Made by a program: the position numbers and the translations under genes. DNA of 64,000 bases. It comes from CAZAPO01 sp044841755. GTDB taxonomy: Bacteria; Bacteroidota; Bacteroidia; Flavobacteriales; Flavobacteriaceae. Location: the NCBI GenBank assembly GCA_044841755.1, contig JAXOFM010000001.1, positions 1,054,001-1,118,000 of the forward strand. Direction: 5' to 3'. The notes under the pieces are model-generated. The model had not been told where the DNA came from. It saw only the letters and a program-made list of their open reading frames with translations, and made no database searches. Shown here in pieces: positions 7,481 through 14,687 of this stretch. Position 1 is the first letter of the stretch; the number at the start of each line of letters is the position of its first letter.

Positions 7481-10090
7481 TTGGCTAAAAAAGCAAAAAA
7501 AGTAACTCCATTAATGCAGCAGTACAATGCGATTAAAGCAAAGTATCCCGATGCTATGTTACTTTTTAGAGTTGGAGATTTTTATGAAACCTTTGGTAAG
7601 GATGCTGTTAAGGCTTCTAAGATTCTAGGAATTATTCTTACCAAAAGAGGTGCAGGTAGCGAGAGCGAAACCGAACTGGCAGGTTTTCCACATCACTCTA
7701 TTAATACTTATTTGCCTAAGCTAGTTAAAGCTGGAGAGCGCGTTGCTATTTGCGATCAGTTAGAGGACCCAAAGCAAACCAAAAAGATTGTGAAACGTGG
7801 AGTGACCGAATTGGTAACTCCTGGAGTTGCTTTAAATGATGAAGTGCTTCAAGCAAAATCCAATAACTTTTTAGCCTCGGTTTATTTTGGGAAGTACATT
7901 GGTGTTTCTTTTTTAGATATTTCAACTGGAGAGTTTTTAACCTCACAAGGTAATGCGGAGTATATTGATAAGCTGCTGCAGAACTTTAGTCCGAGTGAAA
8001 TTCTAATCGAAAAACAAAAGCGAAAAGAGTTTGTTGAAACCTTTGGAAGCAATTATCACACCTTTTATTTAGAAGATTGGGTGTATCAGGATGATTATGC
8101 AAACGAAACTTTATGCAATCACTTTCAAACCAATTCACTTAAAGGTTTTGGAATAACCGATTTATATGAAGGCATTGTTGCTTCTGGTTCTATACTGCAT
8201 TATTTAGGAGAAACGCAGCATCATAAATTACATCATATAACTTCGGTTAACAGAATAGCCGAAGATGAATATGTCTGGATGGATCGTTTTACCATCAGGA
8301 ATTTAGAATTATATCATTCCACAAACGCTAACGCAGTTACGCTTTTAGATGTTATCGACAAGACTTCTTCGGCAATGGGAGGGAGAACATTAAAGCGTTG
8401 GTTAGCACTTCCTTTAAAGAATGTAGAAAAAATAAAAAGCCGCCACGAAGTGGTGAATTTTCTGCTTGATAATGAGGTAACCCATCAAAAGATTCAACAT
8501 CAAATAAAACAGGTTGGAGATATTGAGCGATTGATTTCTAAAGTCGCAACTGCTAAAATTGGCCCTCGTGAAGTAATTCAATTAAAAAATTCTTTGGAGG
8601 CTATTGTTCCTATAAAAGCGCTAGCATCTAATTGTGATAATGATGCCTTGAAGGTTATTGGCGATAGTATCCAAAGCTGTGATGTGCTTCGTGAAAAGAT
8701 TAAAGAAACTTTAAACGAAGATGCTCCTATAAATGTTTTAAAAGGAAATACCATCTCATCTGATTTTTCACAGGAATTAAAAGAACTTAGGGACCTTGCT
8801 TTTTCTGGGAAGGACTATTTAGATAAAATGTTGGAGCGCGAGAGTGCGCGAACAGGAATTCCGTCACTTAAAATTGCTTCTAATAACGTTTTTGGCTATT
8901 ACATAGAAGTTAGAAATACGCATAGAGATAAAGTTCCAGAAGAGTGGATAAGAAAGCAAACTCTTGTCAATGCTGAGCGCTATATAACCGAAGAGCTTAA
9001 AGAGTACGAGTCAAAAATTTTAGGAGCGGAGGAAAGAATCTTAGCCATTGAGCAACAACTTTTTGCAGAATTGGTAAACTGGATGAACCAGTACATAAAA
9101 CCAGTACAGCAAAATGCACAATTAATTGGAAATTTAGACTGTTTATGTGGGTTTGCACAATTGGCTAAAGAGAACAATTATGTGTACCCAACTATTGACG
9201 ATAGTTTTGATTTAGAGATAAAAAATGGGCGTCATCCAGTAATTGAAAAGCAATTACCATTAGGCGAAAGTTATATTGCTAACGATCTGTATCTGGATAG
9301 AACATCGCAACAGATTATTATGATCACTGGTCCGAATATGTCTGGTAAGTCTGCCATTTTACGTCAAACAGCTTTAATCGTATTATTAGCGCAAATAGGC
9401 AGTTTTGTTCCGGCGGAAGCAACCAGAATAGGTCTGGTAGATAAAATATTTACAAGAGTAGGAGCAAGTGATAATATCTCGATGGGTGAGTCTACCTTTA
9501 TGGTCGAGATGAACGAATCTGCTTCTATTTTAAATAATATCTCCGATAGAAGCCTGGTATTGCTTGACGAAATAGGAAGAGGAACAAGTACCTACGATGG
9601 TATTTCTATTGCATGGGCCATAAGTGAATATTTACATGAGCATCCTTCTAAGCCAAAAACGCTGTTTGCTACACATTATCATGAGCTCAATGAAATGACC
9701 GAAACCTTTGAGCGTATTAAGAACTTCAACGTATCGGTTAAGGAGTTAAAAGATAATGTACTGTTCTTGCGTAAGCTTGTAGAAGGTGGAAGCGAGCACA
9801 GTTTTGGTATTCATGTAGCTAAAATGGCTGGTATGCCGCAACAGGTAATTCATAGAGCTAATAAGATATTGAAGCGTTTGGAGAAGTCGCATTCTAGTGA
9901 AGAGTTAACCAATAAGGTAAAATCTATCAATGATGAGATGCAATTGAGTTTCTTCAATTTAGATGATCCTCTATTAGAAGAGATCAAAGATGAAATATTG
10001 CATATAGATATTAATACTTTGACTCCTGTAGAAGCCTTGATGAAGCTTAATGAAATTAAGCGCATGCTTCAAAAGAAAAAAAGAGCATAA
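7481..10090 (+). CDS. mutS: DNA mismatch repair protein MutS
   Basis: An 869-residue mismatch-recognition ATPase that binds base mismatches and recruits MutL. The N-terminal mismatch-binding motif is GDFYETFG, with Phe and Glu of the F-x-E pair at about residues 34-36. Walker A GPNMSGKSA is near residue 616, Walker B LVLLDEIGRGTSTYDG near 690, and FATHYHELN follows. The start is TTG (7481-7483). The next in-frame Met is residue 12, but the lysine-rich lead AKKAKKVTPLMQQYN matches the family's usual N-terminus, so the TTG start is preferred. The tRNA pair follows 91 bp downstream with no clear terminator between. Confidence 0.96.
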   Translation: MAKKAKKVTPLMQQYNAIKAKYPDAMLLFRVGDFYETFGKDAVKASKILGIILTKRGAGSESETELAGFPHHSINTYLPKLVKAGERVAICDQLEDPKQTKKIVKRGVTELVTPGVALNDEVLQAKSNNFLASVYFGKYIGVSFLDISTGEFLTSQGNAEYIDKLLQNFSPSEILIEKQKRKEFVETFGSNYHTFYLEDWVYQDDYANETLCNHFQTNSLKGFGITDLYEGIVASGSILHYLGETQHHKLHHITSVNRIAEDEYVWMDRFTIRNLELYHSTNANAVTLLDVIDKTSSAMGGRTLKRWLALPLKNVEKIKSRHEVVNFLLDNEVTHQKIQHQIKQVGDIERLISKVATAKIGPREVIQLKNSLEAIVPIKALASNCDNDALKVIGDSIQSCDVLREKIKETLNEDAPINVLKGNTISSDFSQELKELRDLAFSGKDYLDKMLERESARTGIPSLKIASNNVFGYYIEVRNTHRDKVPEEWIRKQTLVNAERYITEELKEYESKILGAEERILAIEQQLFAELVNWMNQYIKPVQQNAQLIGNLDCLCGFAQLAKENNYVYPTIDDSFDLEIKNGRHPVIEKQLPLGESYIANDLYLDRTSQQIIMITGPNMSGKSAILRQTALIVLLAQIGSFVPAEATRIGLVDKIFTRVGASDNISMGESTFMVEMNESASILNNISDRSLVLLDEIGRGTSTYDGISIAWAISEYLHEHPSKPKTLFATHYHELNEMTETFERIKNFNVSVKELKDNVLFLRKLVEGGSEHSFGIHVAKMAGMPQQVIHRANKILKRLEKSHSSEELTNKVKSINDEMQLSFFNLDDPLLEEIKDEILHIDINTLTPVEALMKLNEIKRMLQKKKRA

Positions 10091-10118
10091 AAAACCACAT
10101 CTTTTTTAAAAAAGAGCT

Positions 10119-10147
10119 TTGCTATTATCATAATTGTGTTAAATTTG
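10119..10147 (+). promoter_or_regulatory. promoter of the tRNA-Gly/tRNA-Leu unit
   Basis: TTG at 10119-10121, an 18-bp spacer and TAAATTTG at 10140-10147 fit the Bacteroidota TTG...TAnnTTTG pattern. It is placed 34 bp before the first tRNA. Confidence 0.6.
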
Positions 10148-10181
10148 CATCCGCAATCGCAAGATTGAAGTTCTTTAAAAT

Positions 10182-10253
10182 GCGAAAGTAGCTCAGGGGT
10201 AGAGCATCACCTTGCCAAGGTGAGGGTCGCGGGTTCAAATCCCGTCTTTCGCT
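10182..10253 (+). tRNA. tRNA-Gly (anticodon GCC)
   Basis: A 72-nt cloverleaf: acceptor GCGAAAG / CTTTCGC with discriminator T, D stem GCTC/GAGC, anticodon stem TCACC/GGTGA around TTGCCAA (anticodon GCC), and T arm GCGGG-TTCAAAT-CCCGT. CCA is not encoded and must be added after transcription. Confidence 0.96.
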
Positions 10254-10278
10254 CTACACTGTTAAAATATACCAAGTT

Positions 10279-10363
10279 GCTGAAGTGGTGGAATTGGTAG
10301 ACACGTTGGACTTAAAATCCAATGGACATTATGTCCGTGCGGGTTCAAGTCCCGCCTTCAGTA
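10279..10363 (+). tRNA. tRNA-Leu (anticodon TAA)
   Basis: An 85-nt class II tRNA: acceptor GCTGAAG / CTTCAGT with discriminator A and a G-T end pair, anticodon stem TTGGA/TCCAA around CTTAAAA (anticodon TAA, reading UUA), a long variable arm, and T arm GCGGG-TTCAAGT-CCCGC. CCA is not encoded. It is cotranscribed with tRNA-Gly, 25 bp upstream. Confidence 0.96.
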
Positions 10364-10364
10364 C

Positions 10365-10396
10365 AAAAGCCTTACTCGAAAGAGTAAGGCTTTTTT
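10365..10396 (+). terminator. Rho-independent terminator of the tRNA unit
   Basis: A perfect 13-bp stem (AAAAGCCTTACTC with its complement) around GAAA, followed by a T run. It starts two bases after tRNA-Leu. Confidence 0.92.
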
Positions 10397-10411
10397 GTTT
10401 TATTCTCTTTT

Positions 10412-10717
10412 TTATTGAACTTCAATACAATTAATTTTGACCATATCACCTACCATACAAATACTCATTGCATCTTCAAGTTTTGTATAAGTCAAAGAAA
10501 CTTTTTGACCATCAACAGCTTCAACATTTATTTCTTCCCGATTAATAGGATTTAGCTTGTTTCCATTATCAAGCTCAATGATCATTCCACAACCGTCTAG
10601 CCCGTTTAGATCTTTAAAATGTCCCGTTGCAGCATCATTACCACATTTACTTTCATTACCACAACCCATAATTAATGCAATTATAAAAACCGATAAAATT
10701 GTTGATTTATACCTCAT
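10412..10717 (-). CDS. small hypothetical lipoprotein
   Basis: A 101-residue protein starting at the ATG at 10715-10717 (MRYKSTILSVFIIALIMGC). The hydrophobic stretch ends in a lipobox-like IMG-C, so it is probably lipidated. The mature part has several cysteines (KCGND, GLDGCGM, SICMVGD, INCIEVQ), which could form disulfides or bind metal. A longer reading from 10771 would put 18 residues before the signal peptide and is rejected. A -7-like TATCTTTA (minus strand, 10735-10742) lies just upstream. I do not recognise the family. Confidence 0.55.
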   Translation of the reverse strand: MRYKSTILSVFIIALIMGCGNESKCGNDAATGHFKDLNGLDGCGMIIELDNGNKLNPINREEINVEAVDGQKVSLTYTKLEDAMSICMVGDMVKINCIEVQ

Positions 10718-10754
10718 ACCTAAAAATTGAAAACTAAAGATACATTTATTACAA

Positions 10755-10845
10755 AGAAAAAGCCACTTCAACTAAGAAGCGGCTTTCCCAACTAACCAAT
10801 CAAATCAAAACATTATGAAAAAACTATTTATGTGTTTTTGTTTTA
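10755..10845 (-). ncRNA. candidate small RNA or attenuated leader
   Basis: On the minus strand a perfect -7 element TACATTTG (10851-10858) is followed by about 60 nt without an ORF. Then comes a hairpin, AAAGCCGCTTC-TTAGTT-GAAGTGGCTTT (10759-10786), fully paired when a G-U is allowed, with a T run. The same hairpin on the plus strand has an A-C mismatch, so it is built for a minus-strand RNA of roughly 90 nt. It could be a free small RNA or a terminated leader of the lipoprotein gene that follows. No -33 TTG is visible. This and the hairpin at 10951-10981 are the contents of the 321-base gene-free stretch 10718-11038. Confidence 0.35.
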
Positions 10846-10950
10846 CAAGACAAATGTACATTGGTATTAAAAGTTTCATTACCACTTTTGAAGTGAAACG
10901 TCCAAACTTAAAATTGAAATGACCTTATGAATATTTGAATCGATTTAGCC

Positions 10951-10981
10951 AAAAAAAATAGCATCACGAATGGTGATGCTC
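10951..10981 (-). terminator. Rho-independent terminator of the nap operon
   Basis: An 8-bp stem AGCATCAC / GTGATGCT (10960-10967, 10973-10980) with a 5-nt loop. Read on the minus strand it is followed by a run of T. It lies about 58 bp after the NrfD-like stop codon and closes the minus-strand operon. Confidence 0.75.
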
Positions 10982-11038
10982 TTTTAAAATTAAGCTTTTT
11001 GGGGTTAAAGAACTTAAATTATTAGCTCTTAAAGGTTG

Positions 11039-12256
11039 TTATTTTTTGAAGCGTAACGCTCCTGTTTCAATCTTGATAGCTGTCTTTGCCAAAATAGTAA
11101 ATACAAAAGCTCCTAATGCCCAAATTCCAAGAGTTACACCTATCTCTACCATTGTTGGAGTATACTCAGCAATCTTACCGTATGGTCCAGGAATGAATCC
11201 TGGAACGATCAAACCAAAGCCTTTTTCTATCCATATTCCAATAAACAAGATCAGGCATGCAAAAAATAGGATTCTAAAGTTGTTTCTAAGCTTATGGAAT
11301 GTAAGTAATACTGTAGCTATAACATTTAGTGTTATGGCAGTCCATATCCAAGGCAGTAGTGCTGTTTTACCATCCAGACCAAAGAACAAGTAATAAGCAC
11401 TTTCACTATGGTGTGTTGGAGCATAAAACTCTTTAAACAGCTCTGAAATTAACATGATCAGGTTTATCTGAGCAGCAACAGTTACCACCATTGCTATTTT
11501 CTTGATGGTCTTGTCTTTGATCTTAAACTCGGTATATGTTCTAATAATTGCCAATACTAAAATGATCAATGCAGGTCCAGCAGCAAATGCCGAAGCTAAG
11601 AAACGAGGCCCCAATAACGCATTATTCCAGAAAGGTCTTGCTTGTAATCCCTGATATAAAAATGCGGTCACCAAGTGGATAGCTACTGCCCAAAATACAG
11701 AAATCAATGCCCCAGGAATATATACACTAGTCTTCGCTTTTTTACCTTGATAATGTCTGAAAAGGATATATAATGGAATACTAATGTTTAAAAACAAGTA
11801 TCCGTTTAGTACAATTACATCCCAGGTCAACATGGAGCTGGGAAAATTAAAGGTTCCAATGCCTGGAATCATATGCCACAGTACTGATGGCCCACCCATA
11901 TCAGCAATTACAAATGCTAAACACATGATTAATGCCGCTACTGCTATTCCTTCGCCAATAAGTACAGCTTGCTTAAAATCAATATCCTTTAAAACGTAAG
12001 TAGGCATTACCAGCATTACTGCTGCAGCTGCAACACCAACTAAAAAGGTAAAGTTAGATATATATAGTCCCCAACTTACTCTATCAGTCATTCCTGTAAC
12101 ACTAAGACCCTGATCTAATTGGATAGAATAGCAATACATTCCAACAAGCATTACAAAAGTTAGTACTGCCATCCATATATGATACTTTCTAGAACCATGA
12201 GTGGTAACATCAATACTATCTTTTATTAAGCTCCAAAATATTTTTAAACGTCTCAT
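11039..12256 (-). CDS. NrfD/PsrC-type membrane subunit of the nap operon
   Basis: A 405-residue polytopic membrane protein with about ten hydrophobic segments, of the NrfD/PsrC family that exchanges electrons between menaquinol and an Fe-S partner. It follows the NrfC-like ferredoxin gene by 24 bp and ends the nap operon. No NapC or NapH is encoded here, so this subunit is the best candidate for quinol oxidation feeding NapB/NapA. Typical family features are a polar N-terminal lead into the first membrane segment (SRKYHIWMAVLTFVMLVGMY) and a TM-rich body with conserved prolines. The family call is firm; the nitrate role is inferred from the operon. Confidence 0.85.
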   Translation of the reverse strand: MRRLKIFWSLIKDSIDVTTHGSRKYHIWMAVLTFVMLVGMYCYSIQLDQGLSVTGMTDRVSWGLYISNFTFLVGVAAAAVMLVMPTYVLKDIDFKQAVLIGEGIAVAALIMCLAFVIADMGGPSVLWHMIPGIGTFNFPSSMLTWDVIVLNGYLFLNISIPLYILFRHYQGKKAKTSVYIPGALISVFWAVAIHLVTAFLYQGLQARPFWNNALLGPRFLASAFAAGPALIILVLAIIRTYTEFKIKDKTIKKIAMVVTVAAQINLIMLISELFKEFYAPTHHSESAYYLFFGLDGKTALLPWIWTAITLNVIATVLLTFHKLRNNFRILFFACLILFIGIWIEKGFGLIVPGFIPGPYGKIAEYTPTMVEIGVTLGIWALGAFVFTILAKTAIKIETGALRFKK

Positions 12257-12280
12257 TAGTTATTATGCTACTTTAAATTC

Positions 12281-13354
12281 TTAATCCATAAAATACCAGA
12301 ACTTAGGCTCTGTGCCTAAATCTTCCTTCAATCTAAATACCTTTTTATTCTCCAACACCCAACGTATTGTACTATCAGGATCCAGCAAGTTTCCGAAAAT
12401 TCTGGCTCCTGTCGGACAAGCTTCTACACATGCAGGGTTTTTACCAGCTCTAGAACGCTGCACACAGAAAGTACATTTTTCCATCACTCCTTTCTTACGC
12501 ATTCGGTTTCCAAGGTAGTGTTGGTTCTTGTTTATATCTTCTTCTGGAACTTCTGGTTTACTCCAGTTAAACCTTCTTCCATCATAAGGGCACGCAGCCA
12601 TACAGTAACGACAACCTACACACCAATCGTAATCAACAACAACTAATCCATCTTCTTCTCTCCAAGTTGCCTGAACCGGACACACATCTACACATGGAGG
12701 ATTATCACAATGGAAGCATTGTGTTCCCATATAAAAATGCCCTTCAGCAGGAACTTCATGGTAATAGTTATCATCAGCTTCGTTAAAATTAAAGCCTTTA
12801 CCATCTTTCATTTCATGAATTCTGATGTATTGCATTTGTGAGTTTCTGTCTTGATTGTTTTCTTCCACACAAGCGCTTACACAATCCATATAGCCTTGAC
12901 ATTTAGAAATGTTAAAGGCATAGCCAAATAATACATTTTTGTCGGCATCTGTTGAAGACATATTAAGTGTCTTACCTGTTCTAATTTCATAGGAGCGTAC
13001 TAATCTATCAACTGTTGCTTTCTTTTCATCTTTGGACATCAATTTATAGTTACCTTTAAATTGTTCCTCCCAATCAATTTGTGCTTTTTCTTTGGTTTCA
13101 TCTCCAGAAAGCATACTGCATGAGGTACTCACAGCTCCAGCTCCAATAGCTAAACTTGCTGTTAATTGCTTGAAAGCAGTACGACGACTCATCTTAACGT
13201 CGAAGACTTGCTGAAATCCATCCTTCTTTTCTTCCTGTATAGAAACATCATGAGAGCCACAGCCTCCTTCAGTTTTACCACATTGACAAGAAGGTTTAAC
13301 AGATGGTTTTGATCTGTTTAAGTTTAGAGAAAACCATTTTTTATTTTCGCTCAT
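12281..13354 (-). CDS. NrfC/PsrB-like 4Fe-4S ferredoxin subunit with internal twin-arginine motif
   Basis: A 357-residue iron-sulfur electron-transfer protein. Four cysteine groups suit four 4Fe-4S clusters: ISKCQGYMDCVSACVEENN, CFHCDNPPCVDVCPV, CVGCRYCMAACPYD, and CTFCVQRSRAGKNPACVEACP. The twin-arginine motif SRRTAFKQL is not at the N-terminus but at about residue 56, preceded by a hydrophilic lead holding CQCGKTEGGC, and followed by a hydrophobic stretch ending STSC. This resembles the late Tat motifs of ActB-type proteins. It sits between the multihaem lipoprotein and NrfD genes and probably passes electrons from NrfD to the cytochromes. Confidence 0.85.
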   Translation of the reverse strand: MSENKKWFSLNLNRSKPSVKPSCQCGKTEGGCGSHDVSIQEEKKDGFQQVFDVKMSRRTAFKQLTASLAIGAGAVSTSCSMLSGDETKEKAQIDWEEQFKGNYKLMSKDEKKATVDRLVRSYEIRTGKTLNMSSTDADKNVLFGYAFNISKCQGYMDCVSACVEENNQDRNSQMQYIRIHEMKDGKGFNFNEADDNYYHEVPAEGHFYMGTQCFHCDNPPCVDVCPVQATWREEDGLVVVDYDWCVGCRYCMAACPYDGRRFNWSKPEVPEEDINKNQHYLGNRMRKKGVMEKCTFCVQRSRAGKNPACVEACPTGARIFGNLLDPDSTIRWVLENKKVFRLKEDLGTEPKFWYFMD

Positions 13355-13391
13355 ATCTTAGATGCTGAATTCAAATTATACGTTACTATCA

Positions 13392-14003
13392 CTATTGGCG
13401 CTCTTCCAGTTTTTGAGTATTAAATCTAGCAGGCCATTTGGTTGCAAGACCAGGATCATGCGGATTATGACAATTCACACAAGTCAAAGAAGCACGTGGA
13501 GGTGCCCAACCACCTAATTGCTTACCATGTGCGCCACCTTTCCAATCTTCAAATTGTTTAGTATGGCATTGGCTACACAATTGATAGCTTTTATTAAAAT
13601 CTATACTATTTCCTGTTAAACTATGCAGGTTGTCCATGTCATTTCCATTATGGCAAGTAGCGCAATTCATGGTATTGATATCTGCATGTGCTAGTTTAAT
13701 ATCCCAATGTGCTTTTTTACCATTAGGTAGGTTTTGCATTTGTTCTACAGGTTCAGTATGGCATTCCGTACACGCATACGATTTAATTTGACCTTTACGA
13801 TCAGGTATTAAAAAAGTGTGATGCCCTTCACTTATTTCAATAGTTTCAATATCTCCATAATACAACTCTGATGTTACTGAAACACCTTCGTAATGTTGAC
13901 TTTCAGCTTCTATCTTATCTGTAATACTATGGTATTCGTCCTCATGCGTTTTACAAGACACACAAACGATCAAAAGTGCTATTATAGTCAGAATTCTATT
14001 CAT
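13392..14003 (-). CDS. multihaem c-type cytochrome lipoprotein of the nap operon
   Basis: A 203-residue protein from the ATG at 14001-14003 (MNRILTIIALLIVCVSC), with a lipobox-like CVSC. It has four CXXCH haem sites: CTECH, CATCH, CSQCH and CVNCH (the last in CVNCHNPHD), plus scattered histidines (AHWDIKLAHAD, GAHGK) that can serve as sixth ligands. It looks like a periplasm-facing tetrahaem shuttle of the cytochrome c3/c7-like class and may replace NapC between the quinol-side proteins and NapB. The start overlaps the end of napB by 8 bp. A longer frame from 14060 would put 19 residues before the signal. Confidence 0.8.
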   Translation of the reverse strand: MNRILTIIALLIVCVSCKTHEDEYHSITDKIEAESQHYEGVSVTSELYYGDIETIEISEGHHTFLIPDRKGQIKSYACTECHTEPVEQMQNLPNGKKAHWDIKLAHADINTMNCATCHNGNDMDNLHSLTGNSIDFNKSYQLCSQCHTKQFEDWKGGAHGKQLGGWAPPRASLTCVNCHNPHDPGLATKWPARFNTQKLEERQ

Positions 14004-14685
14004 TGTATTGGCTTCTTGTAAATTGAGGAACGGAATGATTTTCTTGTTTTGTCGGTACATGACATTGACGACAATTAATACGCTCTGGATGCGTCACCCT
14101 TATTTCTTTAGGTGCACTAGGTCCAGCATGACATGACAAACAATTTTCTCGCATTTGTATTTGATGTGGAATTGCTGGAGGACTTCCAACCAGCGAATTA
14201 TTACCGCCAACATCAGGAGCATCAGGTTTTTTGAAATTAGTTCCTTTAAAAACTGTTTGGGTCATTTCTGCAACATGACATTGACGACAATTTACCATTT
14301 CAGGATGTGGAACTACTGGTGTATAAGCGTTAAAATTTTCAGTAAAGCCTCCATTTTGATGACATTGTAAACAGGTGTTTTCACCCATGCTTAATTCCTC
14401 CTTAACAGGATGTGGAATACTAGGTGGTGCTCCGTGATATGCTCTGTTTTCATAATATGTTGCCAATGTACGTTGATGCGTTTCATCTATTGGCATATTG
14501 GCATAATCTAACGCATACTCAGAGCGATCAAAAACTCCAGTTTCTGAAGGAATAATTGGCACAGGGTTATTATTCTCTAAAGGAATATAAGCCTCCTCCA
14601 ATCCTGATTGATAACTATAATTCCAAACATAAATGAAACCAATAAACAAAAGCACAAATAGCGATATGATTCCTAATCTTTTCAT
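13996..14685 (-). CDS. napB: periplasmic nitrate reductase cytochrome subunit NapB, four-haem form
   Basis: A 229-residue protein with an N-terminal membrane or signal segment (residues 5-22). The C-terminal half is recognisably NapB: PPAIPHQIQMRENCLSCH, then THPERINCRQCHVP. NapB normally has two haem c groups, but a similar unit occurs earlier (PPSIPHPVKEEL, ENTCLQCH, HPEMVNCRQCHV), giving four CXXCH in total. The simplest reading is an internal tandem duplication. It starts 2 bp after napA and overlaps the next cytochrome gene by 8 bp. It hands electrons to NapA in the periplasm. Confidence 0.88.
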   Translation of the reverse strand: MKRLGIISLFVLLFIGFIYVWNYSYQSGLEEAYIPLENNNPVPIIPSETGVFDRSEYALDYANMPIDETHQRTLATYYENRAYHGAPPSIPHPVKEELSMGENTCLQCHQNGGFTENFNAYTPVVPHPEMVNCRQCHVAEMTQTVFKGTNFKKPDAPDVGGNNSLVGSPPAIPHQIQMRENCLSCHAGPSAPKEIRVTHPERINCRQCHVPTKQENHSVPQFTRSQYNE

Positions 14686-14687
14686 CC

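Noticed and set aside
10091..10118. CTTTTTTAAAAAAG after mutS as terminator
   Set aside because: There is no loop and no GC-rich stem, so it is unlikely to stop transcription.
10815..10922. 35-codon plus-strand ORF (MKKLFMCFCF...)
   Set aside because: It is short, has no recognisable product, and lies antisense to the predicted minus-strand small RNA, whose terminator fits only the minus strand.
11046..11393. 115-codon plus-strand ORF inside the NrfD-like gene
   Set aside because: It is fully antisense to a conserved membrane protein gene and has no start signal or domain.
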